The notes: a model not told the origin generated them from the letters alone. Counted from the first letter of the stretch, positions 24,227 to 35,330 are shown. The stretch is DNA of 64,000 bases from Siphonodentalium dalli (GCA_032622095.1 CP136063.1:93167980-93231979); one strand, 5' to 3'. Translations and numbers: made by a program.

Positions 24227-25157
24227 AATGCACTTGACTAACTGAGTCAACACAGTGATCATGTCAATGAAAACAAGAGGTGATTTGTCAATGGGTTAAG
24301 GTTGAGTTATGGATAAACCTATTTATCTAGCAGGTGTGTTTAATTATATATAACCATGAATTGCGCTTAAGCTTATTAAATTGCAAATAATTATGCTTAA
24401 GTGCAATTAATTGCACTTTAGGGCAATGATTGCACTAAAGCATAGTAAATGCGCATAAGGCTTAAACATAATCAATTGCACTTAAGCATATAATTATTTG
24501 TGCTTAAGCAGTAAGAGTAAATTTTATTTGTGCTTAAGAGTAATTTCTTGCGCTCAAGTGTAATTATTTGCGCTCAAGCGTAATATGGCACCTACTAGTA
24601 TTGCTTTAGCGCAATTCATTATTAAATGTGAATTTGGCCTCACATACCAACATACCCCCACCCAGCAGTCTGCAAATGACAAAAGCATCATACCTATGGG
24701 AGGCCCTTTTGACATTTATTATTTATTTACATTTAAGCGCAAATATTTGCGCTTAAGTGCAAATAACCTCTATCATTTGCGCTTATGCGCAACATTTGCT
24801 CTTAAGCACAAATATTTGCGCTTAAGCATAAATCGTTGATCATATTTGCTCTTAAGCGCAAATAAAAATTAATATGCATTGATTCCCCCCTGAATTAATT
24901 TTAAATGGCACTGGCCTAAACACATCACTCAAGTCTATATAGGCCCACCATATGAGGGAAGCAATCTCCAGTAACCCCTAGATACCCTTTATGACAATCA
25001 GAGGGAATTAAAGTAGTGTTAGGTATTTATATTGATAGACACCTATTTGCGCTTAAGCGAAAATGATTTACGCTTAAGTACAAATGATTTATGCTTAAGC
25101 GCAAATATTTGCGCCTAAGTGCAAATAAATAATAAATGTGAAAAGGGCCTCCCATAC
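24227..25157. repeat. Second palindrome and direct copy of the GCTTAAGC array
   Basis: 24265-24400 is a direct repeat of 23122-23240 (ATGAAAACAAGAGGTGAT, GGATAAACCTATTTAT, ATATAACCATGAATTG). Then 24690-25157 forms its own palindrome: TATGGGAGGCCCTTTTGACA faces TGTGAAAAGGGCCTCCCATA. Many TTTGCGCTTAAGCGCAAA-like units fill the arms. Confidence 0.8.
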
Positions 25158-26870
25158 ACAGTCTATGTAAACATACACTTTCTCATGACGATTTAAATCA
25201 AAATAAACAATAAAACCATGGCATAATTATCTGTCAGTGTCATATGTATTGTATGATTGATGTAGTGGACTGTAGGCGCTGGGGGGGGGGGGGGTGGGCT
25301 GGACATCTTCCCCCACACCAAACCCTGACTCAAACAACTTCTTTCCTACCAACACAATCATATTCATCCACTCTAAAATATCGTAGATCAGTTTCAACTT
25401 TCATTTAGTTTTATGATTTGATTGAACTTGAAGCAATGAAGGCGAAGCCGAAGTTGATTGCAATTTGCACGGCAAAACAGTCTAAATTATCCCCCCAAAA
25501 AGTTTCAATACTTTTTCAACAACAACATGTCAACAATATTTTACCATTTTAATATATGCATAATTAAATCGCCAATGTATTACTAAAACTAGTTTATATA
25601 TGTGGCGATATTGACAGCTCAACATAAAGTCTGATTAATATTAATAGTAATTTAAAATTCGTGCTACGTAAACGAAGCGTCATTGACGACCTCGTTGCTG
25701 ACTCGTTTGGGTATTTCCGGCGTCTAAAAATATCGCGTCTCAAGATGTGTCACGTGATGACGTCGCCTTAAGCCTCGCATCAAAATCCGCTTACCGTAAC
25801 GTTATAATCCGTACCGCTCTTTAGCCCTCACCACTAAAGAGCGGTATACCGTTCTTTAGCCCTCAGTACTAAAGAGCGGTATACCGTTCTTTAGCCACTT
25901 CGTAACTAGAATGAATGGGCATTTTATTTTTAATATTATCAGGTTCACATTTGTTCAAAATTATTCTATGAAGAAGTACCTTTATATACAATTGCCTTTT
26001 AAGTTATATTTTCAATAATTGTGACCTTTCTGTTTTCCAACTATTGTCATATTAATCTCGACCGATAATACAGAGCAATTATGCATAGCTTTATGCCAGA
26101 ATTTGATTTTTGCAGGGTAAAATTTGCCACTCACGCCGGCTACGGAATACTTTATTTTTATTTATCGTAGAAATTAAGCACAAAATATGATTTAATAAAA
26201 ACCGATTTTGCAAAGTTTCCCAGTTTTGCGAATATTGTGGATGGGTACATTTATATACGAATGATCAATGCCATATAATCATAGTCCATCAGATGTTACT
26301 ATTTTAACATGAGAAATCATAACAAATACAAGCAGATTGAACGTATTCTAAAAAATCGTACATATTTCACCGACAGTAAAATTCACCATCATTTCATTTG
26401 TAAAATATGAATAAATCACGCACGTGTAATCGTATTTCAATTAAGTATATCACTCGTAACAACATTTTCGTAAAGAGAAAACACTTTACAACAGTTAACT
26501 TACCTGAAAAATCAGATCAAATGGAGTTCAGCTGTTCATTTCCGATCTCGAAAAATGTGTTTTGTCACAAATGGCTGACCGTGACCCACAGAACAGGCGT
26601 GACCGAATGGCGGACACAATAAAAGTTGTAGTCCGAGTCCGAGTTCAGTAAAAGGTGTAGTTGTGACTTTCGTCCATCCCAGAAATCTAGTATAGTATAT
26701 TTTATAAAAGAGACATGTTCTGCACACAGATCTATACAATTTGCATGTTCATAAAAGGTATCTAGGGATTACTCAGATGATGGGCCTATATAGACTTGAG
26801 TGATGTGTTTTGGCCTGTGTCATTTAAAATTAATTCGGGGGGGGGGGGTCAATGCTTATAAGGCTTGCCA
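24870..26870. repeat. Inverted pair around GACTTGAGTGATGTGTT
   Basis: 24870-24965 (AATTAATTTTAAATGGCACT then AACACATCACTCAAGTCTAT) is repeated inverted at 26770-26870, which lies outside the right end of the Foldback-like element. The two copies are separated by about 1.8 kb and span the element boundary. Confidence 0.7.
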
Positions 26871-29110
26871 ATGAACTGAACATTTATCAGGTTATTGCAT
26901 GAATTTTTAATACACAGCAAGGCAGGTTACATCATTTTATAGATATTCTAGAATTTCTAGTTTGTGAAAACTATACTTAAAGCCATATTTTATGCACCCT
27001 GTCTAACCAACTGAACTATGAACTATAGACATGTTATTATTTTTATTATCAGAGACATGCCTTCTGCAAAGATATAGCCTTATACATTATAAACATGCAA
27101 ATAGTTGCTTCATTTGGGCTAACTTCCATCATTTAGTGAGTCAAACGTGAGGAAATTCTCTTAGTTTGAAAGTTGGAGCATGCCTGGCCCTGTGAGTTGA
27201 TGTCACAAACATCAAATATTAGTACTTCTTATCAGATGGACATCTCTACCAATAAATTAAACATTTCTCATAGTCATTGCATGCATTATAATATACAGGA
27301 CAAGGTAGACAACATCATTTGATGGATATTTTACTTAAAATAGTCTGTGGAAACAACCTAAAAGCCATATTGTATGCACCCCCGTGTAGCCAAAATAAAT
27401 TAAACTATGGATATTTTATTGTTTATTTCACCAGAGACATGTATTCTGTTGAGATATTGCCTTATATATGTTATAAACATGCAAATAGTGGCTTCATTTG
27501 GGCTTGCTTCCATAATTTAGAGAGTCAAACCTGAAGAGATTCCCTTATTTCAAATTTGTAAGATGCCAAGGCAACTGAAATGGTGTATCAAACCTCAAAT
27601 GGCAGTATTTCTTATCAGATGGACATGTCTACCAATAAATTAAACATTTCTCATGGTCATTGCATGCATTTTAATATACAGGACAAGGTAGAAACATCAT
27701 TTGATGGAAATATTACTTAAAATAGTCTGTCAAATCTACATAAAAGCCATATTGTATGCATCCCTGTATAGCCAAATGAAATTAAACTATGGATATTGTA
27801 TTGTTTATTTCATTAGAGACATGCATTCTGTTGAGATATAGCCTTATATATGTTATAAACATGCAAATAGTGGCTTTATTTGGGCTTGCTTCCATAATTT
27901 AGAGAGTCAAACCTGAAGAGATTCCCTTATTTCAAATTTACAAGATGCCAAGCCAGCTGAAATGGTGTATCAAACCTCAAATGACAGTATTTCTTATCAG
28001 ATGGACATCTCTACCAATAAAATAAACATTTCTCATGGTCACTGCATGCATTATAATATATAGACCAAGGTAGAAAACATCAGTTGATGGATATTTTACT
28101 TAAAATAGTCTGTGGAAACTACATAAAAGCAATATTGTATGCATCCATCTACAGCCAAATGAAATTAAACTATGGGTATTTTATTGTGTATTTTATCAGA
28201 GACGTGTATTCTGTTGAGATATAGCCTTATACATGTTTTTAACATGCAAATTGTGGCTTCATTTGGGCTTTCTTCCATTATTTAGAGAGTCAAATCTGAA
28301 GAAATTCCCTTAGTTTTATATTTATGATCCCATAATCCCATGAAATGGTATTTTTAAACCTCAAATGTCAGTATTTCTTATCAGATGGACATATCAACTA
28401 ATGAATTAAACATTTCCCATGGTCATTACATGCATTTTAATATACAAGGCTATGTAGAAAACATCATTTGATGGATATTTTACTTAAAATAGTCTGTGGA
28501 AACTACATAAAAGCAATATTGTATGCATCCCTCTATAGCCAAATGCAATTGAACTATGGATATTTTATTGTGCATTTTATCAGACATATATTCTGTTGAG
28601 ATATATAGCCTTATACATGTTATTAACATGCACATAGTGGCTTCATTTGGGCTTTCTTCCATAATTTAGAGAGTCAAAGCTGAATAAATTCCCTTAGGTT
28701 TCAAATTTAAAAGATGCCAAGCCAGCTGAAATGGTGTATCAAACCTAAAATGTCAGTATTTCTTATCAGATGGACATCTCTACCAATAAATTAAGCATTT
28801 CTCATGACCATTGCATGCATTTTAATATATAGGACAAGGCAGAATACATCACTTGATGGATATTTTACTTAAAATACTTTGTGGAAACTACATAAAAGCC
28901 ACATTGTATGCTTTCCTATATAGCCAAATGAAATTCAACTATGGATAAATTGGATATTTTATTGTTTGTATCATCAGAGATATTAGCATTCTGCTATTAT
29001 ATAGTCTTTTGTGTGTTATAAACATACAATAGGTGCATGGCCTCATTGGGCTTGCTTTCATAATACAAGAGAGTCAACTCTGAATAAATACCATCGGTTT
29101 GAAATTGGTA
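26868..29110. repeat. 383-bp satellite, nearly six units
   Basis: The landmark AAACATGCAAATAGTGG or a variant recurs at 27091, 27475, 27857, 28239, 28622 and 29021, giving steps of 384, 382, 382, 383 and about 398 bp. Other shared landmarks are TTTCTTATCAGATGGACAT and TTTGATGGATATTTTACTTA. Units differ by scattered substitutions and the outer ones are most diverged. Frames across it repeat with the unit and are not genes. Confidence 0.95.
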
Positions 29111-29389
29111 GCATCTTCCATCCTTATATAAGAGGGGTATATACCAGCTTGAAGTACCGGTTTAATTAATAGGTTCAATGCAAGGGGCCACCAGAGAGGT
29201 TTGTCTAGTTCGGGATGGTGTGGCAAACCGCCATTTGGAGATTTCAAGGGAGCTCTAGGTCTCCTCAATGGCGACCCACTATATTGTGCAAACAAAATTT
29301 TATTAAAATTGTATAAAGGTCAGCATGCCCTAAGAGCATTGAGAAATAGATAAAAACACTTACTGGCAGATTGCCAATAACAAAATTAC

Positions 29390-29690
29390 ATCTGTTGAAA
29401 CTATTGTTATGTAAACAAAACTGTTACAGTGATTTGTCAACAAATATATAATTCTAGCTGTATTATTAGTTCAAATATTTAACTATGAATAACATTTTCA
29501 GAATATTTAATCAACAGGTTGGACCTTTTTCCAATGTTATGTAAACAAAACTGTTACAGTGAGTGACTTGTCAACAATTATATAATCCTATAGCTGTAGT
29601 ATTACATGTAGTTCAAATATTTAAGTATGAATATGAATTTTCAGAATATTTAATCAACAGGTTGGTCTGGTTGGACCTTTTTCAATGTTT
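29390..29690. repeat. Two tandem ~130-bp units of the 14220-type repeat
   Basis: ATGTAAACAAAACTGTTACA recurs at about 29409 and 29539, followed each time by TTTTCAGAATATTTAATCAA and CAGGTTGG. One single diverged copy sits at 14220. Confidence 0.75.
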
Positions 29691-29775
29691 ACCATAAAAT
29701 TTTGATCACAATTTTGCTCTCGTTGGACTTTTACAGTTATTCCAATACAGCAGTAATTTCTACATAACAATTAAT

Positions 29776-30076
29776 TCTTGGTTTAGAAATATTTTCTTTA
29801 AGTATTTCTTAACTTAGAAAAAAAATCTTGAAACAAGAAATATATATTTAATTTTTGAAGCCATTTTCTTATTAAGGAAATTGTTTCTTGTTTCAAGACT
29901 AAAATCTATCTTATTTGAGAAAACTATCTCTTGTCTGGTGGGAGTTTCTTAAATTTTCTTGATGTAGCAGACTTGGGGGGTATATTTCCCAAAATAAGAT
30001 TTATTTTCCTGTTTCAGGAAATAGTTTTTCTTGTTTCAAGATATTTTATCTTATTAAGAAATTATTTTTGGCAGTG
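29776..30076. mobile_element. CACTG-type element, right end
   Basis: AAGA/TTCTTG-rich sequence ending in TTTTTGGCAGTG at 30076, the complement of the left end at 10547. It is a solo end here. The flanks of the two ends (CTG and TGG) do not form a clean target duplication. Confidence 0.5.
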
Positions 30077-30556
30077 TGGGGACAAATTATTGTATATAAT
30101 AAACCATTAATTCACAACAAAATATTTAAAAGACGAAGAGAGGTTTGTGCTGTCGAATGAGAGTGGGGGTATTTTGTTGAAATTATAATTATTATTCGAG
30201 ACGCTAAAGGGGGGGGGGGGGCACATATAGAGGTATATTTGTTGAGCTTATTATCTGAGCATTTCCTACTATAAAGAAAATGAATTCTTCTGCGCGTGTA
30301 TTATCTTTTCGTCACACTGTCGTCTCTTCACTGTTCCCGAACACCATCCAAAATGAATAATAGACCATTCAAATATTACTTTTATAACCGAGGAGCCATT
30401 TAGTAAAGAAAGGGTTAATTTAGACTTTTCGGAATATTTCTTGGAAAATTTTGAACTGAAGTTTCTTTGATCACATCATATGAGATGGCTTCATGTAAGC
30501 GTCAAGCGCCTGATGCCAAACCCCCTACCCTCTCAGACTTCTTCATAACATTAACA

Positions 30557-31030
30557 TATATGTGACCCGCCATATCAAATCCAGTCGTAAGTCGGGATTT
30601 TTTTTAACCCTGTGCCAATGCATTCTCTTATATATGCGAGTCGACCATAGGTCGCCTCGCATATATAAGAGAATGCAATTGGCCTAACAATTTTTTACAA
30701 TATTAATAATTTTTTCTTGTATTCTTTAACAATTTTATAATTTCACCCATACAGAGCCCCAGACAAACACGAGCAGACGACACTCTTCTATATGCTTCTA
30801 TATATGTGTGGGGCTTCCTGTAGGGTAGTGGATGTTTTTTTTTTTTTTATGTCCTAAAAATTGTAAGAAACATTTATTTAAAAAAAAATGTTAAAAAATT
30901 GTTAGGCCAATGCATTCTCTTATATATGCGAGGCGACCTATGGTCGACTCGCATATATAAGAGAATGCATTGGCACAGGGTAAAAAAAATCCCGACTTAC
31001 GACTGGATTTAATATGGCGGGTCACATATG
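30557..31030. mobile_element. Twin-palindrome element, copy 3 (best preserved)
   Basis: Outer inverted ends ATATGTGACCCGCCATAT plus AAATCCAGTCGTAAGTCGGG enclose two near-perfect palindromes (30613-30683 and 30905-30974). Each is GCCAATGCATTCTCTTATAT then GCGAGGCGACC and its complement. The two palindromes are themselves inverted copies of each other, so the element is a palindrome of palindromes. Confidence 0.85.
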
Positions 31031-31251
31031 TATACTATTTTTGTTAATTCATGAATGACTATGTGTGATAATTATATAATGTATACACCATAAAATAAAA
31101 AAAAAAGCCGCCGATTCAGTGTGCTTTCAACCATAAATTGTGTTGGGAACTTCACCTACATGCAATAAGTTCTACAAGCAGTTTTGCTTAATTTGTGGAA
31201 CCTCCTTTCTGAACAACCATGCAAATTAACGAACGGGATTTCGACCCAATG

Positions 31252-31774
31252 CAGTCTCTTTGAAAAGCCGACGAAACTCCCTTCGGATTTACGTCTCTAG
31301 ATGTCTCTATTAAAATTAGTTTCAGTTTTGAAGGGATTTCCTTCATTTCATTGAGAGCGGCACAGACGATATGTGTGCGATTGCATAATTATGGCATAAC
31401 AGATCACTTCAGAGGTCAATGACAATTTTCCCCACGCATTCATTGTCAAACTCAACTATATAATATTGTTGGAAAACTGAAGATAGGCGACATATCCATA
31501 ATTCATTTTACTCATCGATATAGGAGACATCATCTTCGAGTTCTTATCAGTCAACGATATTCATGACTGATTATTCTTTCGCATCTTGTTGTAGTATTTC
31601 TAAATACTACAATTCTCACAAACATTTACTATATACGCGAGGAATTCGCTACATATTTGGAAACGGTTGATTACGTCATGTTGGGAATACCGCGTCGTCG
31701 TAGAAATGAAACATAATGGACACATCTAGAGACGTACATCCGATGGGAGTTTCGTCGGCATTTCAAAGAGTTTG
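31252..31774. mobile_element. 523-bp TIR element with 9-bp target duplication
   Basis: GACCCAATG flanks it on both sides (31243-31251 and 31775-31783). The inverted ends share CTCTTTGAAA, GCCGACGAAACTCCC and TACGTCTCTAGATGT with few mismatches, over about 50 bp. A 9-bp target is usual for Mutator-like elements (inference). No transposase. Confidence 0.8.
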
Positions 31775-32442
31775 GACCCAATGTTGTTTGGTCCCAACTA
31801 TGGTGGCCCCATTGTGATTGGGCTCATTTATTGGTGCAATGTACAATTGTTATTATCGTAGCATTATGGGGCTGTCGTCGCAATACATAACCTTAGCCCG
31901 TTGAACACTTCAGCTATGTTTAACAAACTGTGACATTCCATTACATTTCCACCAGATAATGGCATTGAAACCCATATTCTTCTTCACCAAATGCGCGCCG
32001 CCAAAATGAGCTCCTCCCAAATGCGCTCCTCGTGCACAGATGCACTCCCACAAAATGTTCTCCCAAAATAAGCTCCCTCACACGGAATGTGGTTTGATGG
32101 TATTACACGTCACTGATTGGTAAATTGAATTGTCGCGTGTCTACTTAATATACTTTGCAATTTGAAATTACTCACATAATCAGTGGTAGTTGTATATATG
32201 TAGGTACGATGGGTAAAGTTAGTTATAAGAAAGTGATTAATATTTTACCATTCAAAAAAAAAAAAGAGCTTTGATTTCTTGCGACGGCCCCCAATAGAGT
32301 ATTGTTGCAACTCCTAGTTGCTCCAGTCACAATTATAACAGCCTCTTATTGCAAGAGTTCGACTATAATTGGATATATGGAAAATACCTTTGTGTAACAT
32401 GTCCATGATACCGAGAGAGTAATTAGAAGCCAAAACACTTAC

Positions 32443-32613
32443 CGTGGTCTTGATTCTGAGCCGTATATTCCACTTTTCCGATCCCACTTCCGGTTATCGA
32501 ATGAGATCCGGCGCCAAACCATTCATCAATTCTGTCAACTGTCAACTTTATATTGTGCACACAATATTCCTGATTAATTTGCTTTATGATATCGTTTTCG
32601 ACATGGTATCTTC
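32443..32613 (-). CDS. Candidate internal exon, phase 1-1, product not recognised
   Basis: On the minus strand a 171-bp block is bounded by TTTGATTGGCAG upstream and a strong donor GTAAGT downstream (genomic ACTTAC at 32437-32442). It is open across its whole length and reads through VENDIIKQINQEYCVHNIKL, DRIDEWFGAGSHSITGSG and IGKVEYTAQNQDHG. Length divisible by three with both splice phases equal to 1 is the pattern of exons that behave as modules, often in extracellular proteins. I do not recognise the domain. The upstream intron carries TA-type MITEs at 32695 and 32982. No partner exon was found in the window, so an isolated or decayed exon is also possible. Confidence 0.45.
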
Positions 32614-32694
32614 CTGCCAATCAAATAGCATCATTCTGTCAAACATGTCTGAGTACACTCCGTGTGACATCTGCACTGCCATAACGGCCGTGTA

Positions 32695-32838
32695 CAGTAA
32701 TGCCCTAATTAATCGACTCCTTAACCACAGGGCGAGAGCTTTCCGATGAATGGCAACAAGCCATATTTCCGACTAAATCCTGAAAAGTTACCCATAATTC
32801 TGCTGTGGTTAAGGAGCCGATTACTTAGGGCATTACTG
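32695..32838. mobile_element. TA-type MITE, copy 2 (left arm mostly deleted)
   Basis: CAGTAATGCCCTAATTAATC to GGGCATTACTG, flanked by TA on both sides. The right arm is complete (CATATTTCCGACTAAATCCT onward) but most of the left arm is gone. Confidence 0.85.
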
Positions 32839-32981
32839 TATATATATCATTCAAGTGAACCCCGTTGACGGTATTAGCCTGAATACCATTAGCAGGAGAG
32901 CCAGGATATATGTTTAACAACTTCATAATTGACAACTCGTATTTCCCAATCAAATGAAAGCGAACAAATGTAACCCATATA

Positions 32982-33194
32982 CAGCAATGCTCTAAGTAAT
33001 CGACTTCTTAACCACAGCAGAATTATGGGTAACTTTTCAGGATTTAGTCGGAAATATGGCTTGTTGCCATTCATCGGAAAGCTCTCGGGGAGAGCTTTCC
33101 GACGAATGGCAACAAGCCATATTTCCGACTAAATCCTGAAAAGTTACCCATAATTCTGCTGTGGTTAAGAAGTCGATTACTTAGAACATTACTG
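32982..33194. mobile_element. TA-type MITE, copy 3 (full length)
   Basis: 213-bp palindrome with TA on both flanks; the centre reads GCTCTCGGGGAGAGC. Its arms match copy 1 closely. Confidence 0.9.
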
Positions 33195-33207
33195 TACGTA
33201 ACAAAAG

Positions 33208-33745
33208 TGACCCGAGCCTGGCTTCAACAACATCGACATGTGCCATTACTATAAGATGTGTATCAAAACTCTTTGAGAAATGTCTATCTAAAATAATATC
33301 CAAGCACATACATATTAACCGGCGTCTAACTAATCTCCAATCAGGATTTACACCAAATGACTGCACATTATTCCAACTAACAGACATTATCATCACATTA
33401 TTTATTCTTTGGATGACCTGGAAGGAGGTTAGATAAGAAGCCTTTTGCGACATAGCAAAGTATTTGGTAAAGAACGTATGCCACGATGGCCTATTACATA
33501 AACTAGAAACAAATGGCACTTATGGAACATTTCACGCACTGTTGAAAAAAATACCCGGTGTACCACAATAATAATATTAGGGCCTTTATGTTCCTGCGTG
33601 TTGTAATTTATATTAACGTCATTGTTGACGATATTGAACGCAACATGACTTTTCACAATGTTTGAAACCCTAAATTTAGCAGCTGAAATGATGAATAATG
33701 ATATAAACAGAATAGTAAGGTGGTCCGAATCCTGCATGCATGTTA
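33208..33745 (+). pseudogene. Decayed non-LTR retrotransposon reverse transcriptase
   Basis: One frame from 33260 reads VSKLFEKCLSKIISKHIHIN, LTNLQSGFTPNDCTLFQLTD, KEVR-stop-EAFCDIAK, CHDGLLHKLETNG and IPGVPQ. These correspond in order to RT blocks 1-4 of LINEs of the Jockey/CR1 kind (SKLFE, QSGFR, FCDISKAFD, GVPQGS). A frameshift follows, after which MFLRVVIYINVIVDDIERNM and NDINRIVRWSESCM continue the palm and thumb; the catalytic YADD region is lost. In-frame stops and the deletion show it is dead. It starts 14 bp after a TA-type MITE and has no endonuclease domain here. Confidence 0.75.
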
Positions 33746-33749
33746 GTAC

Positions 33750-34635
33750 AGTTTAATGAATTGAAAGCGAAAACATTATAATCAGGAAAATATATTCTAA
33801 TTACCAATCAAGTTTAATAATGTCGAATAAATATAATTTCAGACGTACGAAGTCAAAAACATTTTTGACTACTTTCGGCGCCGATGGAAAATGGTCTGAA
33901 TATATTCCAAATATCATCAATATGGCATCAACAAGAATATCACTATACTTAGGTATTATTATGTTTGTCCTAGACACGAAGACGCTCGAGAAACTTTAAT
34001 ATTACACTTGTACTTGAATAAGCGCCGCCTGTCAGGGACAACTGCATGTACACAAGAAAGAAGTGATATATGCGAGTTTAGTCAATTTCCAACTGTACTG
34101 CAGCATTTCCTAATAGTTGCAATAGAAACAATGTGGGTGCTTATTTCCTTTGTAATTATTCATACTGAGATATGCATAATGAGTATACGCCACACTGTTT
34201 CTCATTTCAGCCTGAGAGATATCGAATGATGATGTTTCAATGTTGTCACTGCAATACGAGGTAGATACATTCGGCGAAGGGGTTGGACTTTCCATAAAAA
34301 ACACGAAAACATAGCGATGAAACAAAAGTAACAACATAAGACGACAATACTATCGTTTTACCAACCGAGCCATACCTTTTTTCAACTTTTCAACACACAT
34401 TTTCCACATTGCCCCAATTTTTGCACAAAATTTGAACGGCTGACGAAAGCAAATACCCAGCCTTATTCTCCCGTCATTGTTTGGATACTTATTTCAGACT
34501 AGGGAAAACCCACATTTATACATGGCGTGGGTATTATACTTTTTGAATTTGTAAATGTAATTGAAATATTATACGCCTATCGCGTGCCAGAATTTTTTAA
34601 CTCGTTTTCGAGATTGGGTGTAAAAAAGTGCAGTT
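33750..34635. other. Unannotated interval
   Basis: A minus-strand frame (34110-34337) starts with MLLLLFHRYVFVFF, hydrophobic like a signal peptide, but lacks a convincing donor or a continuation. Nothing else recognised. Confidence 0.35.
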
Positions 34636-34639
34636 AATA

Positions 34640-34661
34640 TCTCATATATATTTTGAAGACC

Positions 34662-34694
<33 letters not shown>

Positions 34695-35330
34695 ATGTCT
34701 GTCATTTATACAAATCTACGATTCTCGACCGATCGGGACGAAACTTGGTACGTGTGTGTAGTTTGACCAGGCGGTGGACGTTGTCGTATTGGCGAGCCCG
34801 TGCGGCGCCCGCTTCGCGCATGCGCAGACGAGATCTCGGAAACGGGTGGAGCTATCGACTTGAAATTTGCTAAGTGAATGTATCTTGCCCCGGATACGAA
34901 TCTTATTGGGTCCCGAGCCCGTGCGACGCCAGCTTCGCGCATGCGCAGACCAGATCTCGGAAACGGGTGGAGCTATCGACTTGAAATTTGGTATTTGAAT
35001 GTATCTTGCCCCGGATACGAATTTTATCGGGTCGCCGAGCCCGTGCGGCGCCAGCTTCGTGCATGCGCAGACGAGATCTTGGAAACGGGTGGAGCTATCG
35101 ACTTGAAATTTGCTATGTGAATGTATCTTGACCCGGATGCGAATTTTATCGGGTCGCCGAGCCCGTGCGACGCCAGCTTCGCGCATGTGCCGACCATATC
35201 TCGGAAACGGGTAGAGCTATCGACTTGAAATTTGGTTTTTGAATAGCCCGGACAACGTCGGGCTGGGTAGAGCTATCGACTTGAAATTTGGTTTTTAAAT
35301 AACCCGGACAACGTCGGGCTCATCGGCTAG
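34640..35330 (+). mobile_element. Non-autonomous Helitron, 691 bp, with duplicated 3' hairpin
   Basis: The 5' end is TCTCATATATATTTTGAAGA preceded by A (34639). The 3' end is the hairpin CCCGGACAACGTCGGG, then CTCATCGGCTAG, followed by T (35331). TC start, hairpin plus CTAG end and an A/T target are the Helitron hallmarks. After a CTGT microsatellite the body holds four tandem ~122-bp units (starts near 34794, 34915, 37 and 35159; third at 35037) with GCGCATGCGCAGAC and GATCTCGGAAACGGGTGG. The last 54 bp, including the hairpin, are present twice. No Rep/helicase frame. Confidence 0.85.

Larger units (their letters stand above)
20704..25902. mobile_element. Foldback-like transposon, 5.2 kb, 9-bp target duplication
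   Basis: An exact direct repeat TAACTAGAA flanks the element (20695-20703 and 25903-25911). Its long inverted ends consist of an outer array of the palindromic unit GCTAAAGAGCGGTATACC / GGTATACCGCTCTTTAGC and an inner unique block. That block contains GATTTTGATGCGAGGCTTAA (near 21210) and its complement (near 25770), next to a GTCACGTGA motif. The interior holds a TTAA MITE (21320-21787), dense TTGCGCTTAAGCGCAA-type palindromes, and two large inverted repeats. No transposase frame was found. The layout (long TIRs with internal tandem repeats, 9-bp TSD) resembles Drosophila Foldback elements; that comparison is structural, not by sequence. Confidence 0.8.

Noticed and set aside
34110-34337. 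Minus-strand frame with a hydrophobic start, possible secreted peptide
   Set aside because: No donor, no cleavage-site context and no homologous copy; likely chance.
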